Made by a program: the position numbers and the translations under genes. A stretch of DNA of 60,000 bases from Cristatella mucedo (taxonomy: Eukaryota; Bryozoa; Phylactolaemata; Cristatellidae), in NCBI GenBank assembly GCA_009760855.2, contig WPIO01000059.1, positions 403,501 through 463,500 on the forward strand, written 5' to 3'. The notes beneath the pieces were generated by a model, which was given only the letters and a program-made list of their open reading frames with translations, had not been told where the DNA came from and did not search any database. How positions within the stretch are numbered: position 1 is the first letter of the stretch; the number at the start of each line of letters is the position of its first letter. Shown here piece after piece: positions 1 through 10,445 of this stretch.

Positions 1-1157
1 GCTGCCGAGGCCCTGACGGTTGAAGACAAGGATTTCTCCGCGACGTTTGCCAACGGCGTGTGGACGGTGTCGTGGGTGTGGCGAGACGGCGCGAACGCTC
101 CAAGTCTAGAAAACCAAATACCCTCTTACCACATTCCTCTGTCCGCTCAAGCCGCGTATGAGGAGGAGGTAGAGGAGTGGATACGACTTGGTTGGCTAGT
201 ACCGTGTACCGCGAAGGGCACCGGTCTTATTCCGTTAATGGCGGTAGTTCAGGCAAGCAAAGAGAAAGTGAGGCCGGTGATGGACTACCGGGAGTTGAAT
301 CAGTACGTCTCGAGCCATACTGCTCACGGAGATGTATGTAAACGAAGCTTCGATCCTGGCGAAAAATGGGCGAGCACTGCAGCATACTTGACTTGAGAAA
401 GGCGTACTTACAGATACATGAACACGAGTCACTGTGGTGCTACCAGGCCGTTGAATTTAAGGGCAAACGATTTTGCTTAACACGGCTCGGTTTCGGGTTA
501 AACGTGGCCCCGAAGATAATGACAGCTATCGTCAACAAAGTCTTGTCTATGGATCCGCTTGTTCGTCAAGGCAGCGACTCTTATGTAGATGACATTATTG
601 TAAATAACACTGTCGTTTCCAACGATAGAGTCAGCGAATTGTTGCAGCGGTTCGGTCTCGAAGCGAAGCCGCCCCAGCAGCTTCTGAATGCTCGCGTGTT
701 GGGACTACGACTACGACGTCGTGACAACGAACTTGTGTGGCGCCGAGACTGTGCAGTAAGTGGCCCGGGAGAGCTTCGGACGATGAGACAGGTTTTTTCC
801 TGGTGCGGCCAATTAGTCGGACACTTCCCAGTTGCAGGCTGGTTGCGTGTAGCGTGCAGCTACATCAAGCGCAAAGCCAGCGGGGAAGGCTGGGATTCGC
901 CGGTCAGTGCTAGCGTTCTAGAGATGGTGGAGAAAGTCTATCGCCGCGTCCTTGCCGAAGATCCCGTTACTGGCGTCTGGTCAATTCTACCCACGACCAC
1001 TTGGACGCTTTGGTGCGACGCTAGTAGCATTGCCATGAGAGTATGTTTAGAGATTGGCGGAAACGTTGTAGAGGACGCGTCGTGGCTGCGGAAGGTTGAC
1101 GACTCAGCTCACATTAATTTAGCTGAGTTAGAGTCTGTGCTAAAGGGCGTTAATTAA
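1..1157 (+). pseudogene. pol: gypsy pol: reverse transcriptase and start of RNase H (frameshifted)
   Basis: Frame 1 is open from base 1 to about 340 and carries typical pre-RT and RT sequence (RPVMDYRELNQYV). A single-base deletion near 338-348 shifts the frame. The second frame continues from about 354 with LDLRKAYLQI, the LGFGLNVAPKIM segment and the catalytic YVDDIIV (about 582-602). RNase H begins near 1,008 with LWCDASSIAM and reaches NLAELESVLKGVN before a stop at 1,155-1,157. The next frame takes over immediately after, so a second frameshift lies near 1,150. This is a dead copy of an enzyme that would copy element RNA into DNA. Confidence 0.85.
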
Positions 1158-2475
1158 CCTTGCGATAGCATGGAGCCTGAAGACCGTCGTCCTTGTGACC
1201 GATTCCGCCACGGTATTCGGCTGGCTCCTATCACTGTGCTCCGGGGATAAGCCAGTGCGTTCGCGAGGGCTCGGGGAAGCATTGACACGTCGACGGCTGA
1301 CCCTACTTGGCGACACGATTCGAGAATGCAGTTTGAACGTGTCCGTTTGGCTTGTTCCGTCGAACGAGAATAAAGCGGATCGTTTAACTCGCGTGCCCCA
1401 TTGGTGGTTAAAACCCAGTTGTACCGACGAGCAATCTCAGGATCGGTTGACTGACGCCGGCGTTGCCGCCGTAGCAACGAATGAAGGCGTGGGTAGAGCG
1501 ATTGACATCCGAGCCTTTCACGCTAAGCATCACCTCGGCGTTGATCGAACTCTGAGCCTTGCTCAGTTGAGCTTCCCAAAGGCCAAAATCACCCGCAGTC
1601 AGGTTTCGAGTGTGGTGCGATCCTGCTTCCGCTGCAGATCGGTTGACCCGGCACCCGAGTCGTGGAGCGACGGCAGCCTTTCCGTGCCCAACAACTGGCG
1701 CAGGCTAGCGTGTGACGTCACGCATTTTCTGGGTGAGCCGTACTTAACCGTTGTGGATCGTGGGCCGAGTAGGTTCGCGATTTGGCGGCGACTGCAGAAT
1801 GAGGGAACCACGGCAGTGCTCAAAGAGCTGGAGCAAATATTTCGCGAGCGAGGTCCGCCCCGGCAGCTGTTGTTAGACAATGCTGCTGTATTTAAATCGC
1901 AAGTGTTTACGCAGCTGTGCGATCGTTAGGGCGTCACTGTGCATTTTCGGTGAGCCTATCGCCCATCGGGGATTGCGATTGTTGAGCGGAATCATCGCAC
2001 CATTAAGAGCATGGCGGCACGCAGCGGCTGAGATGTTTTAGACATGGTCTTTTGGTATAATTTGGCGCCCGCCACCCGGAGCGAGATAACGTCCGCGCCA
2101 AGCCGCCAGCTCCCCAAGTACCAGTGGAAAAGTCCACAGGTGCGCTACGAGGAAGATGTACCTGCTGGACCGGAAGCAGATGTATACTCAATTGGGCAAA
2201 GTGTGTTCGTGAAGCCACCGGGTGCACGCTGCACAACTACTTGGCCCCAAGGCCGGGTAACCCGCGTCGGACCTGGAGTTGGCATTGAAGTAGACGGGAT
2301 ACGACGGCACGTTGCAGACGTGCACGCTGTGCCAGAGGCAGCAGCTGGGCTACAGGAACCAGTCCATGACGCAGTTAATGCTGAACACATCGGTGAAGTA
2401 AACCAGCTGGTTGTTACTCGGCCTAGGCGAACCGTGCAAAGGCCGGCTTCGCTCGATGATTACGTCCTCTATTAG
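1158..2475 (+). pseudogene. pol: gypsy pol: RNase H end and integrase (three in-frame stops)
   Basis: One frame runs from about 1,170 to the natural stop at 2,473-2,475. It begins with the last RNase H strand (VTDSATVFGWL) and the tether NENKADRLTRV. The integrase zinc-finger region follows (H...HH near 1,520 and CFRCRS near 1,624), then the core (DVTHFLGEPYLTVVD at about 1,710 and LLLDNAAVF at about 1,870). A C-terminal module contains VFVKPPGARC and ends RRTVQRPASLDDYV. In-frame stops occur at 1,927 (TAG), about 1,951 (TGA) and about 2,029 (TGA). They fall where tryptophan or cysteine would be expected, consistent with G-to-A type decay. The two shorter open segments are pieces of this one gene. 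Confidence 0.82.
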
Positions 2476-2527
2476 GCGACGGTAGTTTTATTTTGTTAGA
2501 CTGCCCATTTAATTTGTGACGTGTACA

Positions 2528-2656
2528 TCAAGGGGGCGTGTAGTTCGTATGTATGTATGTATGCATTGTATGCCGGCTCCTGACTTGTGACCTTAAGGTC
2601 AAGGGGGCGTGTAGTTCGTATGTACGTGTGTATGCATGTATTGTATGCCGGCTCCT
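2528..2656 (+). repeat. direct duplication of polypurine tract plus LTR start
   Basis: The segment 2,528-2,580 is repeated at 2,599-2,656 with a few differences. Both copies contain AAGGGGGCG followed by TGTAGTTCGTATGTA and end in TGCCGGCTCC. The element therefore has two candidate U3 starts, 2,539 and 2,610. Confidence 0.8.
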
Positions 2657-2878
2657 TTGATGAGCCTGTGATGTGGTCTGGACACAGGCCGGTAACCCGC
2701 TGGTGGCCAGATGGTGGATTCACAATCAGGGTCGGGCGGTGCACAGTTGTGGTCGACGAATCAGGGGAGTCGACCAGGGGGAGAGGGGCAGAGAGGAAGT
2801 TAACGCACGGCGGAGAAGTTGGTGCTCTCTCGCTGGGAGTGAGAAGAGCTGCTGGTGAATAAACGATTTGAGAACTTT
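2539..2878 (+). repeat. 3' LTR of the gypsy element (boundaries approximate)
   Basis: A purine-rich tract AAGGGGGCG (2,530-2,538) precedes TGTAGTTCG, as expected for a polypurine tract followed by an LTR starting with TG. AATAAA lies at 2,858-2,863, just before sequence shared with the gasdermin introns resumes at 2,880. The 5' LTR is outside the window, so neither end can be confirmed by comparison. Confidence 0.6.
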
Positions 2879-2970
2879 AGTTTGATCGAGCATGCCGATG
2901 ACGATCTGCACGAGGTGTATACATCGACAGCCACTCGCCTGAGACTGAGACTGCTGCTAGCCTCCGAGCC

Positions 2971-2972
<2 letters not shown>

Positions 2973-3060
<88 letters not shown>
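2973..3060. repeat. (AG)n microsatellite
   Basis: Uninterrupted AG repeat in intron 4 of gasdermin copy A. Copies B (28,690) and C (57,020) have only short AGAG runs at the matching place, so the expansion is specific to A. The Arg/Glu open frames across it are not genes. Confidence 0.97.
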
Positions 3061-3061
<1 letters not shown>

Positions 3062-3238
3062 AGCTATTGGGAGCTGCACACGAGAGATAAGAATCAGACG
3101 AGCATTGTGAGCAGTGTCACATGCGTGCTTTAGTGGGAGCAGGCCGCGTCGCATGGCCGAGTGGGAGCAAAGGAGGCCACGCCAGGGATGGCTGTGGGCG
3201 AAGCTTGCACTAGCAGCTTACACTTGCGGCTTACCTAC

Positions 3239-3530
3239 CTTTCTCAGCCATCTTGTTGAGGGGAGTTGTTGCGACAAACGCTTGCACGTGGCCTTGGCTC
3301 TGGCAAGCACTCAAGGCCCCACCTCTCCGCCCCGAGTCGGGCAGCCTCGGAGCTGCAATACACTTAGCAGAGCCGATAGGCCAGCTCGCAGCCATCGTCG
3401 AGAAAGGACAATTGAAGAGTCCATTGGTCACGTCGACGTCCAGTTCCTGCAGCTTGTACAGCAGCACCGAATTCTCTCGTAGGTCCATGGTGAGGTGGCG
3501 GATTTGCGAATGGTCCAGAGTTATCTTGGC
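3239..3530 (-). pseudogene. gasdermin copy A exon 4 with 147-bp in-frame insertion
   Basis: Acceptor GCACCCAG|GCCAAG (starts at 3,530) and a strong donor GAGAAAG|GTAGGTAAG (ends at 3,239). It encodes ENSVLLYKLQELDVDV, which matches the gasdermin strand that closes the pore domain (compare GCVLAFRVRQLMV in mammalian GSDMA). Between VDV and TTPL this copy has 54 codons where copy C has 5. The frame is kept throughout, a net insertion of 147 bp at about 3,271-3,418. Confidence 0.75.
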
Positions 3531-4333
3531 CTGGGTGCAAAAGACACAAGGTGCTGCTGCTGCACTAAACGGAAGAATGCCGATAGGCAGTGGCTGTGCA
3601 GTTCAAAGCTAGTTATAATCATAATAAATTTGACGCAGCATCCTCAGAGAACCGATCTCTTTCTAAGTGCTTTAAAAATTTGCTTGCTGCGGCTTTACAC
3701 CTCTCTGACATCAGCCAGTCTATCGATTAGCTAGTCCCGAAACAGGTAACAAAATGAGTGACCTATGTGACTCTCTCTCTCTCTCTACCTGTCTTTCTCT
3801 CTCTCAACCTTCTGACACGAGCCAGAGCCGACTTTCAGTCTACTTCCGCATCCTGCTGTCCTTCCCATCATTCTTGCCCTCATCGGTCGGCAAGCCCGTG
3901 GCCATAGGTCGCAAGCCGGGCACTCGGCATAATCGAGCAATGCCTTCGTCCAGGCTCAATAGCACGTTCGGATTCGTGCGTTCAGGCCCACTAGAAAGCA
4001 GCTTGCCTTGACCGCTTGCCAACAGTCGAAGACTGGCACTGAAGAAACAACACGAAGACTGCCCTCCACGGAGGCTGCTTCACGGTGCCGCTTTTGTGGC
4101 ATCCGCACACTCACATTGCTGCTATGCCGATGAGACCGCCAGGGGCATGATTTTGCTCGAAAACGCGAATTGCCGAAGCTGTTGGTCCTGGGTGTGACCG
4201 CTCGACGTCCTAAGAGTGTCAAACTGCCAGCGCAAGCTGCAGAAAAACGGCTGCAGACGTAGCAGCAGTCGCAGCAGCAGTCGTAGCAGCAGTCGCAACT
4301 GCAGCTCCGCTGCTGCTGCTGTCACCTCACACC
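3530..4333 (-). other. intron 3 of gasdermin copy A
   Basis: About 800 bp between exons 3 and 4. It holds an ATAATAAA-type LINE tail fragment near 3,615-3,680, a short CT-rich run (3,770-3,805), a 400-bp stretch shared with copy B (29,500-29,940), and CAG-rich sequence at 4,250-4,330. Copy C has no intron at this position. Confidence 0.7.
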
Positions 4334-4483
4334 AGCTTCTGAACGATTGCACGTAACCCGCCCCGGAGACCTTGCTTGCTCTGCACCGTGGCTGAGTTGC
4401 TAGTTTTGATGATGTCGGTGACAATGCAGAGTCGGATACTGTTGTTTTGTGTCTTAATGAGTTCTCAGAGCTGGTGTTTCTGA
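4333..4483 (-). pseudogene. gasdermin copy A exon 3, with in-frame TGA
   Basis: Acceptor GTTTCAG at 4,484-4,490, donor CTG|GTGTGA after 4,333; length 151 with one leading base to complete the split codon. The HP motif region reads KHQL where B and C read EHPLWE, and the tryptophan codon TGG is TGA here. The strand after it (IRLCIVTDIIKT) still matches the vertebrate gasdermin segment HPF...LYVVxEVVET. The nonsense codon argues that copy A is dead. Confidence 0.8.
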
Positions 4484-4497
4484 CTGAAACGCCTTTT

Positions 4498-4498
<1 letters not shown>

Positions 4499-4579
<81 letters not shown>
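4499..4579. repeat. (CA)n microsatellite at the exon 3 acceptor of copy A
   Basis: Pure CA repeat. On the gene strand it is (GT)n and stops only about 9 bases before the TTTCAG acceptor. Copies B and C keep about 70 bp between the repeat and the acceptor. Confidence 0.97.
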
Positions 4580-4583
<4 letters not shown>

Positions 4584-4689
4584 AGGGTGCGATACAAATA
4601 TTCCATTATTATTATGACTTTAATTATTATTTTTACCAGAAAGTGGGTTGCTTTGCGCGACTCTCGGGTGATGCAACACAGACACCTAC

Positions 4690-4898
4690 CATTTGTTCTG
4701 AAGCTCAATTTTTAGGTCGTCGTGTGCCTTTCCCTCGAGGCCTTGCAACGTCAGTGACAGCTGAGAGCAGATGGTGAATTGAGTGTGATTCCCCCCAGCT
4801 CCCAGGTCCACCGTCTCCCCAGGCACTGCCACTTCAGCTGACCCGGAGGAGACAGAGACAGCAGAGAACTCAAAATTGCCTAAGGGCTTGTCGGTTAC
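4690..4898 (-). pseudogene. gasdermin copy A exon 2 (reading frame intact)
   Basis: Acceptor TTTCAG|GTAACC (exon starts at 4,898) and donor AAATG|GTAGGT (ends at 4,690). The 209 bases enter in phase 0 and leave in phase 2, as in copy C. It encodes VTDKPLGNFEF, the beta-rich stretch AEVAVPGETVDLGAGGN and LQGLEGKAHDDLKIELQ. This corresponds to the middle strands of the gasdermin N-domain. No lesion is seen in this exon. Confidence 0.8.
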
Positions 4899-6121
<1,223 letters not shown>

Positions 6122-6239
6122 GCTATTAGTGAGATCAAATTAATTGTAACACCTTAGCTAATTTTCAAAACGCCGGCAACAAACGAGTAGATCTAAAGGC
6201 AAATGGTCACGTGATCATAATGAAGAGGTAGATGCACAA

Positions 6240-6545
6240 TGGAGAATAATAATAATAAATTTGATAAAGTGCCCTCGGAGAACTCAATCTTTTTCTAGGT
6301 GCTTTACAATTGCTGCAAAGGAAGCACGACCTAATAGTTAGTGGTAGCTTGCTCAATAAACAACAAGAATAAGATGGTTAGGGGTCACATGAATAGGGTC
6401 AGCATGCAAGTGTGGTTAGTGGTAGTATGCACAGTGTCAGCAAACATAAGCACATAAAGGACGAATCACACTGACCCACTAAATGCTGTCAGGAGAAGTC
6501 GTGGAGCTAGTCTTGTGCATTAAAATTCATTTAAATTGCTGAAGA
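6240..6545 (-). mobile_element. LINE-alpha 3' end fragment
   Basis: Reverse-oriented LINE tail: ATAATAATAATAAA, then the hairpin region (AAAGTGCCCTCGGAGAACTC) and the 3' UTR with GACCCACTAAATGCTGTC. Repeated in unit C at 59,098-59,400. Confidence 0.75.
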
Positions 6546-7580
6546 TACAGTTGCTATACATCGGTAGTATCGAAAGTTAACGTTATCGCCAAGTAAGTCC
6601 ACTATGAGGGATGGCTTCAATCACAGAGTCGCTTACTTCACACCCCAATCACAATTACAGCCAATTAATTTATGCCCAATATACCTCAATTGTGATTCCT
6701 TCTGCCGTTTTCCATCTTGGGTTTGATTTTACATTATGATGTAGAAGCTAAAGATTTTTAACTGGGCAGCTTGACTAGTTCGTAATGGCAGAACACATCA
6801 TAATTCACCCCAGAATTCCCCAGTTGCAGAACAGCCTGCGCTACTCCTGGTCGAGCAGATGTGGGTGAATATTCAAGGTAATGACAATTTGCCTTTCACA
6901 CTTACCATTTCACGTCTAGAGAATTTAATTTCTATTAGGGCACTTTAGAATTGGCTGCATAAGAGGCAATAACCACTTATTAATGAAAAGCAAAGTATCC
7001 GTATGCTAAGAGGCAAGCACACAATTAGCATGCTAACGCAAGCACTAAACGGCACACAAAAGACTCACGGCTTCTCTGACTAGTAGGATTAATACTAGTT
7101 AGTAGGACCCTCGGTTGGCCACACTCTTGACTCAAGCGTGGGGAAAAAATGCAGGTCTGCTGGCAAGCTAAACAAAAGTAAGTTGCTATTATCCTTAGTC
7201 CAGGCATGCACGACGTTTCATGACGCACATCCTCACACAAAATGACAACTCACTCGTCGGATAGAGGGAAGGTGAAAACAAAAAGAGCGTTGGCTTCTTT
7301 TGAATGCCGTGAAATCAGGAGGTGTCGTGATGTCAGTCGGCAATTAGCTCCGAGCTGTGGGAGCATACGAACGAAAGGTAGGGCAGTCTCCGAAAGATTC
7401 AAAGTTATCGAGTAATCGTGACACGAGTCAGAAGAGCCACGCATGAAACTAATTCAAACAGCTCTCCCTGTCAGAGCCAGAGCATGCAGAGACAGCTCGT
7501 GTCACCTCTGCTGAAGGACCTCCGATAGCTTCCGGTCGATTAGCAGATACAGAGACAGAGGCCCTCACTCTCACCCACGT
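6546..7580. other. non-coding intron 1 sequence shared with units B and C
   Basis: No gene recognised. Parts match 32,400-33,110 and 59,400-60,000, for example AATTTAATTTCTAT and ACTCACTCGTC. It is unique-looking intron sequence carried by the tandem duplication. Confidence 0.5.
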
Positions 7581-7584
7581 GTGA

Positions 7585-7745
7585 ACTACCTCGGCTTGGC
7601 TCCTTCACACCTAGCTGAACTGCTGCACCAGTTTCTGCCACCTTTGTGGCCTCAGGTCCTGAACCGACAATAAATTCACTGTTCATTTCCTATGCTCAAA
7701 GACCTGTTGGTGACAGAAGCTCTGCAGGTCCTAGATCATCCACAA
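7585..7745 (+). mobile_element. LINE-beta fragment
   Basis: Matches the 3' coding region of the LINE-beta copy at 49,000-49,170: GGCTTGGCTCCTTC, CTAGCTGAACTGCTGCA, then GACAGAAGCTCTGCAGGTCC. A second copy lies at 33,115-33,310 in unit B. Confidence 0.7.
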
Positions 7746-7884
7746 TTCTTACACAGCAACATTTTAATAATGATAATAATAAATTTGCATAGCATGTTCA
7801 CATAACTTGATGTCTTTGAACGATCTTTATATATGCTGTAAAGAAGCATGATCGAATGGTTAGTGGTACCATCTACACTGTCCA

Positions 7885-8318
7885 ACGAGTATAAATTTTC
7901 GGAATCCAACAGTCTAGAAATACCTCGTACAAACCTTAAATCCTTTGGAGACCGTGCATTTAGCTCGTATGCTCCCACAGCCTGGAACTCCCTCCCGACC
8001 TGCATCAGAACATCCCCTGACCTGACCACATTTAAAAGAAACTTAAAAACACACCTATTTAGGACAGCATTTAGTGGGTCCTTGTGATTCGTCCTCGATG
8101 TGCTTATGCGTGCTGACACTGTGCATGCTGCCACTAACCACATTTGCATGCTGACCCAGTGCATGTAACCCCTAACCATGTTATTCATTTTGTTTGTTTT
8201 TCAAGCATGATTTTACTTACTATTCTATTGCGTATCACTTTGCAGCAAATGTAAAGCGCCTAGAAAGAGATTAAGTTCTCTGAGGGCGCTTTATCAAGTG
8301 CAATATTATTATTATAAC
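7885..8318 (+). mobile_element. LINE-alpha 3' fragment (insertion specific to unit A)
   Basis: Carries the last RT-protein codons (SLEIPRTNLKSFGDRAFSSY, then AWNSLPTCIRTSPDLTTFK), the stop, the 3' UTR, the hairpin AAAGCGCC...GGGCGCTTT and an ATT tail. Unit B lacks it: there CAACGAGGATAACATT runs straight on at about 33,435. TATAA flanks both ends, compatible with a short target duplication. Confidence 0.85.
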
Positions 8319-8478
8319 ATGGATTAAGGTGACATTCTCAGTGCCAGCATGTATTTACGGCCAGTGGTAACCAAGCACCGGGACATCGAGCATGCACACA
8401 CCAAAAAGAGGTGGAAAACGAATGCCAGCAATACATGCAGCAGGGAGTTGAGAGAGCCTGACTGGTCTGCTGGCGGCC

Positions 8479-8481
<3 letters not shown>

Positions 8482-8539
<58 letters not shown>
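8482..8539. repeat. (AG)n microsatellite
   Basis: Pure AG repeat; the open frames over it (poly-RE, poly-LS) are artefacts. Confidence 0.97.
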
Positions 8540-8541
<2 letters not shown>

Positions 8542-8711
8542 CACAGGTACAGCTGTGTGTCGCCTGCAAAGGAAGGTACACCTAGACTGCAATCGGCAAT
8601 CACAGATCACCAGAGAGAGAGAGGAAGAATATAAATTGTGAGAAGGGGATCAAGCATCGAGCGCGGAGGAAAGCTGTACTTTAGTAAATCCTCGGACGAT
8701 GGTCGTAATAA

Positions 8712-9215
8712 AAATACATTTGTCATAGCACTTTCAGAGAACTCGATCTCTATCTAGGCACTTTACATTTACTGAAAAGGAAGCACGGTTGAATGGTTAG
8801 CGGTAAACATGCTTAATGAGAACAAGCATAACATGGTTAGAGGTGTTCATGCAAAGGGTCAGCAAGCAAATATGGCTAGTGGTAGCATGCACAGTGTCAG
8901 CACACATAAGAAAACAAAGGATGACTCACATGGACCCACTATATGCTGCGATCAATAGATGCGTTTTTCTCTTCGTTTTAAATGAGGTCAAGTCATGACG
9001 ACATTTAAAAAGAAGCTTAAAACACACCTGGTTATTACATCATTTGGTCGGTCTTTGTCATTCTTCCTTCGTGTGCACGTACCTGCTTACACTATGCCTG
9101 CTGCTTACGGATATCCACATCAAACATTTATAATGCTTTATATGCAGCATCTGCAAAGAGCCTAGAGACATATTCAATTCTCCGAGGGCACTTTGCAAAG
9201 TATTTATTACTATTA
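8712..9215. mobile_element. two LINE-alpha tail fragments in inverted arrangement
   Basis: 8,712-8,990 is a minus-strand tail (AATAAAAATACATTTG, hairpin, 3' UTR). 8,990-9,215 is a plus-strand tail ending CCGAGGGCACTTTGCAAAG and TATTTATTACTATTAC. Together they form an imperfect foldback. Confidence 0.65.
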
Positions 9216-9239
9216 CTAAGTCAGGCAATGTCGGGAAGC

Positions 9240-9605
9240 CAGTCGAAAGTGAGTTCCAGGTTTTGGGAGTAGAAGCTTTAGCTCTGTAGGTCCTAGACTG
9301 TGGAACTCACTTCCACAATTCTTATGCAACGACAACTACTCTCCTGCTGCCGACCATGGCTCATCCTTTACACCGGTCCTGAGCTGCTACTTCCGTGTTA
9401 CTCACTACCTCAACTGCTTTCCTGACTCTGCTATGCTTCCCATTTTCTTTTAGTTTGGTGAGACAAAGTCTGTTGGCTACAGAATGCGTACCGAAAGCTG
9501 CTTTGGCTGTGAGTGTGCTATACAAAACTCTCCTTTGTAACACCCACATAGTGTTTATGGCTTTGTAGAGTTACAGATGGAGATATATTATATTAAATTA
9601 CACTA
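9240..9605 (+). mobile_element. LINE-beta 3' end fragment
   Basis: Contains AGAAGCTTTAGCTCTG, CCTAGACTGTGGAACTCACT and the terminal region GGAGTTACAGATGGAGATA followed by an ATTA/ATTAC tail. Repeated in unit B at 33,487-33,830. Confidence 0.75.
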
Positions 9606-10020
9606 CATTACATACGAACTAAATTCACAGTTTCCATAGGATTTGAGGTTCGTAAAAGGTATAGGTAAACCGAAAAGTAGGTGGTACGATGCTTAGCCTG
9701 GTGGGAGAGTAGATCTGATAGGTAGGCTGGAGCCAAGGAATGAAGGGACCTAAAAGTGAGTGACAGAACCTTGTAGTCGATGCACTGCTTGACAGGAAGC
9801 CAGAGCAGGTCGGCGAGCTGGGGGGGGGGGAGGTATGGTGGGCCAATTAGTCGTCGCCAGCTTACATCTGTACTCTGTAGTTTTCCACTACGATACGATG
9901 AAATCTAAGCCATCGCAGTGCAAAGCCAGCGAAGCTCAGGCGATATGGGAGGCAGTCCAGAAAGACTTGGCGATCAATAGCACCAAACACTGCCGAAAGA
10001 TTAAGCTGAACAAGTAGAGA
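9606..10020 (-). mobile_element. LINE-alpha fragments, degraded
   Basis: 9,606-9,830 antisense-matches the LINE-alpha C-terminal region (GATTTGAGGTTCGT, GTGGTACGATGCTTAGCCTG, AGGTCGGCGAG). 9,900-10,020 matches the RT region (CAGTCCAGAAAGACTTGGCG). It is part of the block shared with 33,815-34,240. Confidence 0.6.
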
Positions 10021-10194
10021 GACTTTATAGAGAAGGATATAGCAGCTGTCGTGAGCCGTTCCTAAAATGAAACTTTGAACGTGGCCCGAGACGTAAAATA
10101 AATGCAACCGGGGACGACTTGAAGTGGGTCTTTTTATATCTGGGACTTGGTGACACATGATGGGATATATTGAGTCCTGAGCGTGACTTAAAAT

Positions 10195-10445
10195 AATATT
10201 AATAATACATTTTTATAGCATGCACAGAGAACTGAATCTCTTTCTAGGCACTTTACAGATGCTGTATAGAAAGCATTACCAAATGATTGGTGGTAATATC
10301 CACAAGCAGCAGGCACAGCATAAGTAGGTACATGAACACGAAGGACGAATCACAATGAATGACCAACCACAGCTGTAATAAATAGGTGCGTTTCAAGTTT
10401 CTTTACTCGGTGAGTTCTGACGAGGCTTGGTGACATCTAATGGGA
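10195..10445 (-). mobile_element. LINE tail fragment (subfamily with AACTGAATCTC hairpin)
   Basis: ATAATATTAATAATACATTT, then CAGAGAACTGAATCTCTTTC and TAGGCACTTTACAGATGC. The same subfamily is seen at 18,893-19,270 and 35,190-35,450. Confidence 0.65.

Larger units (their letters stand above)
1..2880 (+). mobile_element. Ty3/gypsy-type LTR retrotransposon, 3' part, decayed
   Basis: The window opens inside the pol gene of an LTR retrotransposon. In order it shows reverse transcriptase (YVDD box), RNase H, integrase and a 3' LTR with a poly(A) signal. Domain order RT-RNaseH-IN is that of Ty3/gypsy elements. The reading frame is broken by two frameshifts and three in-frame stops, so this copy cannot make pol. 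Homology with the gasdermin units at 28.6 kb and 56.9 kb resumes at about 2,880, which places the insertion in intron 4 of gasdermin copy A, in the opposite orientation to that gene. The 5' LTR and gag lie outside the window. Confidence 0.85.

Noticed and set aside
2855-3154. Open frames of repeated Arg-Glu or Leu-Ser over AG/CT repeats (also at 6.0, 8.4, 14.1, 29.3, 32.1 kb)
   Set aside because: They are translations of dinucleotide microsatellites and have no non-repeat coding signal.
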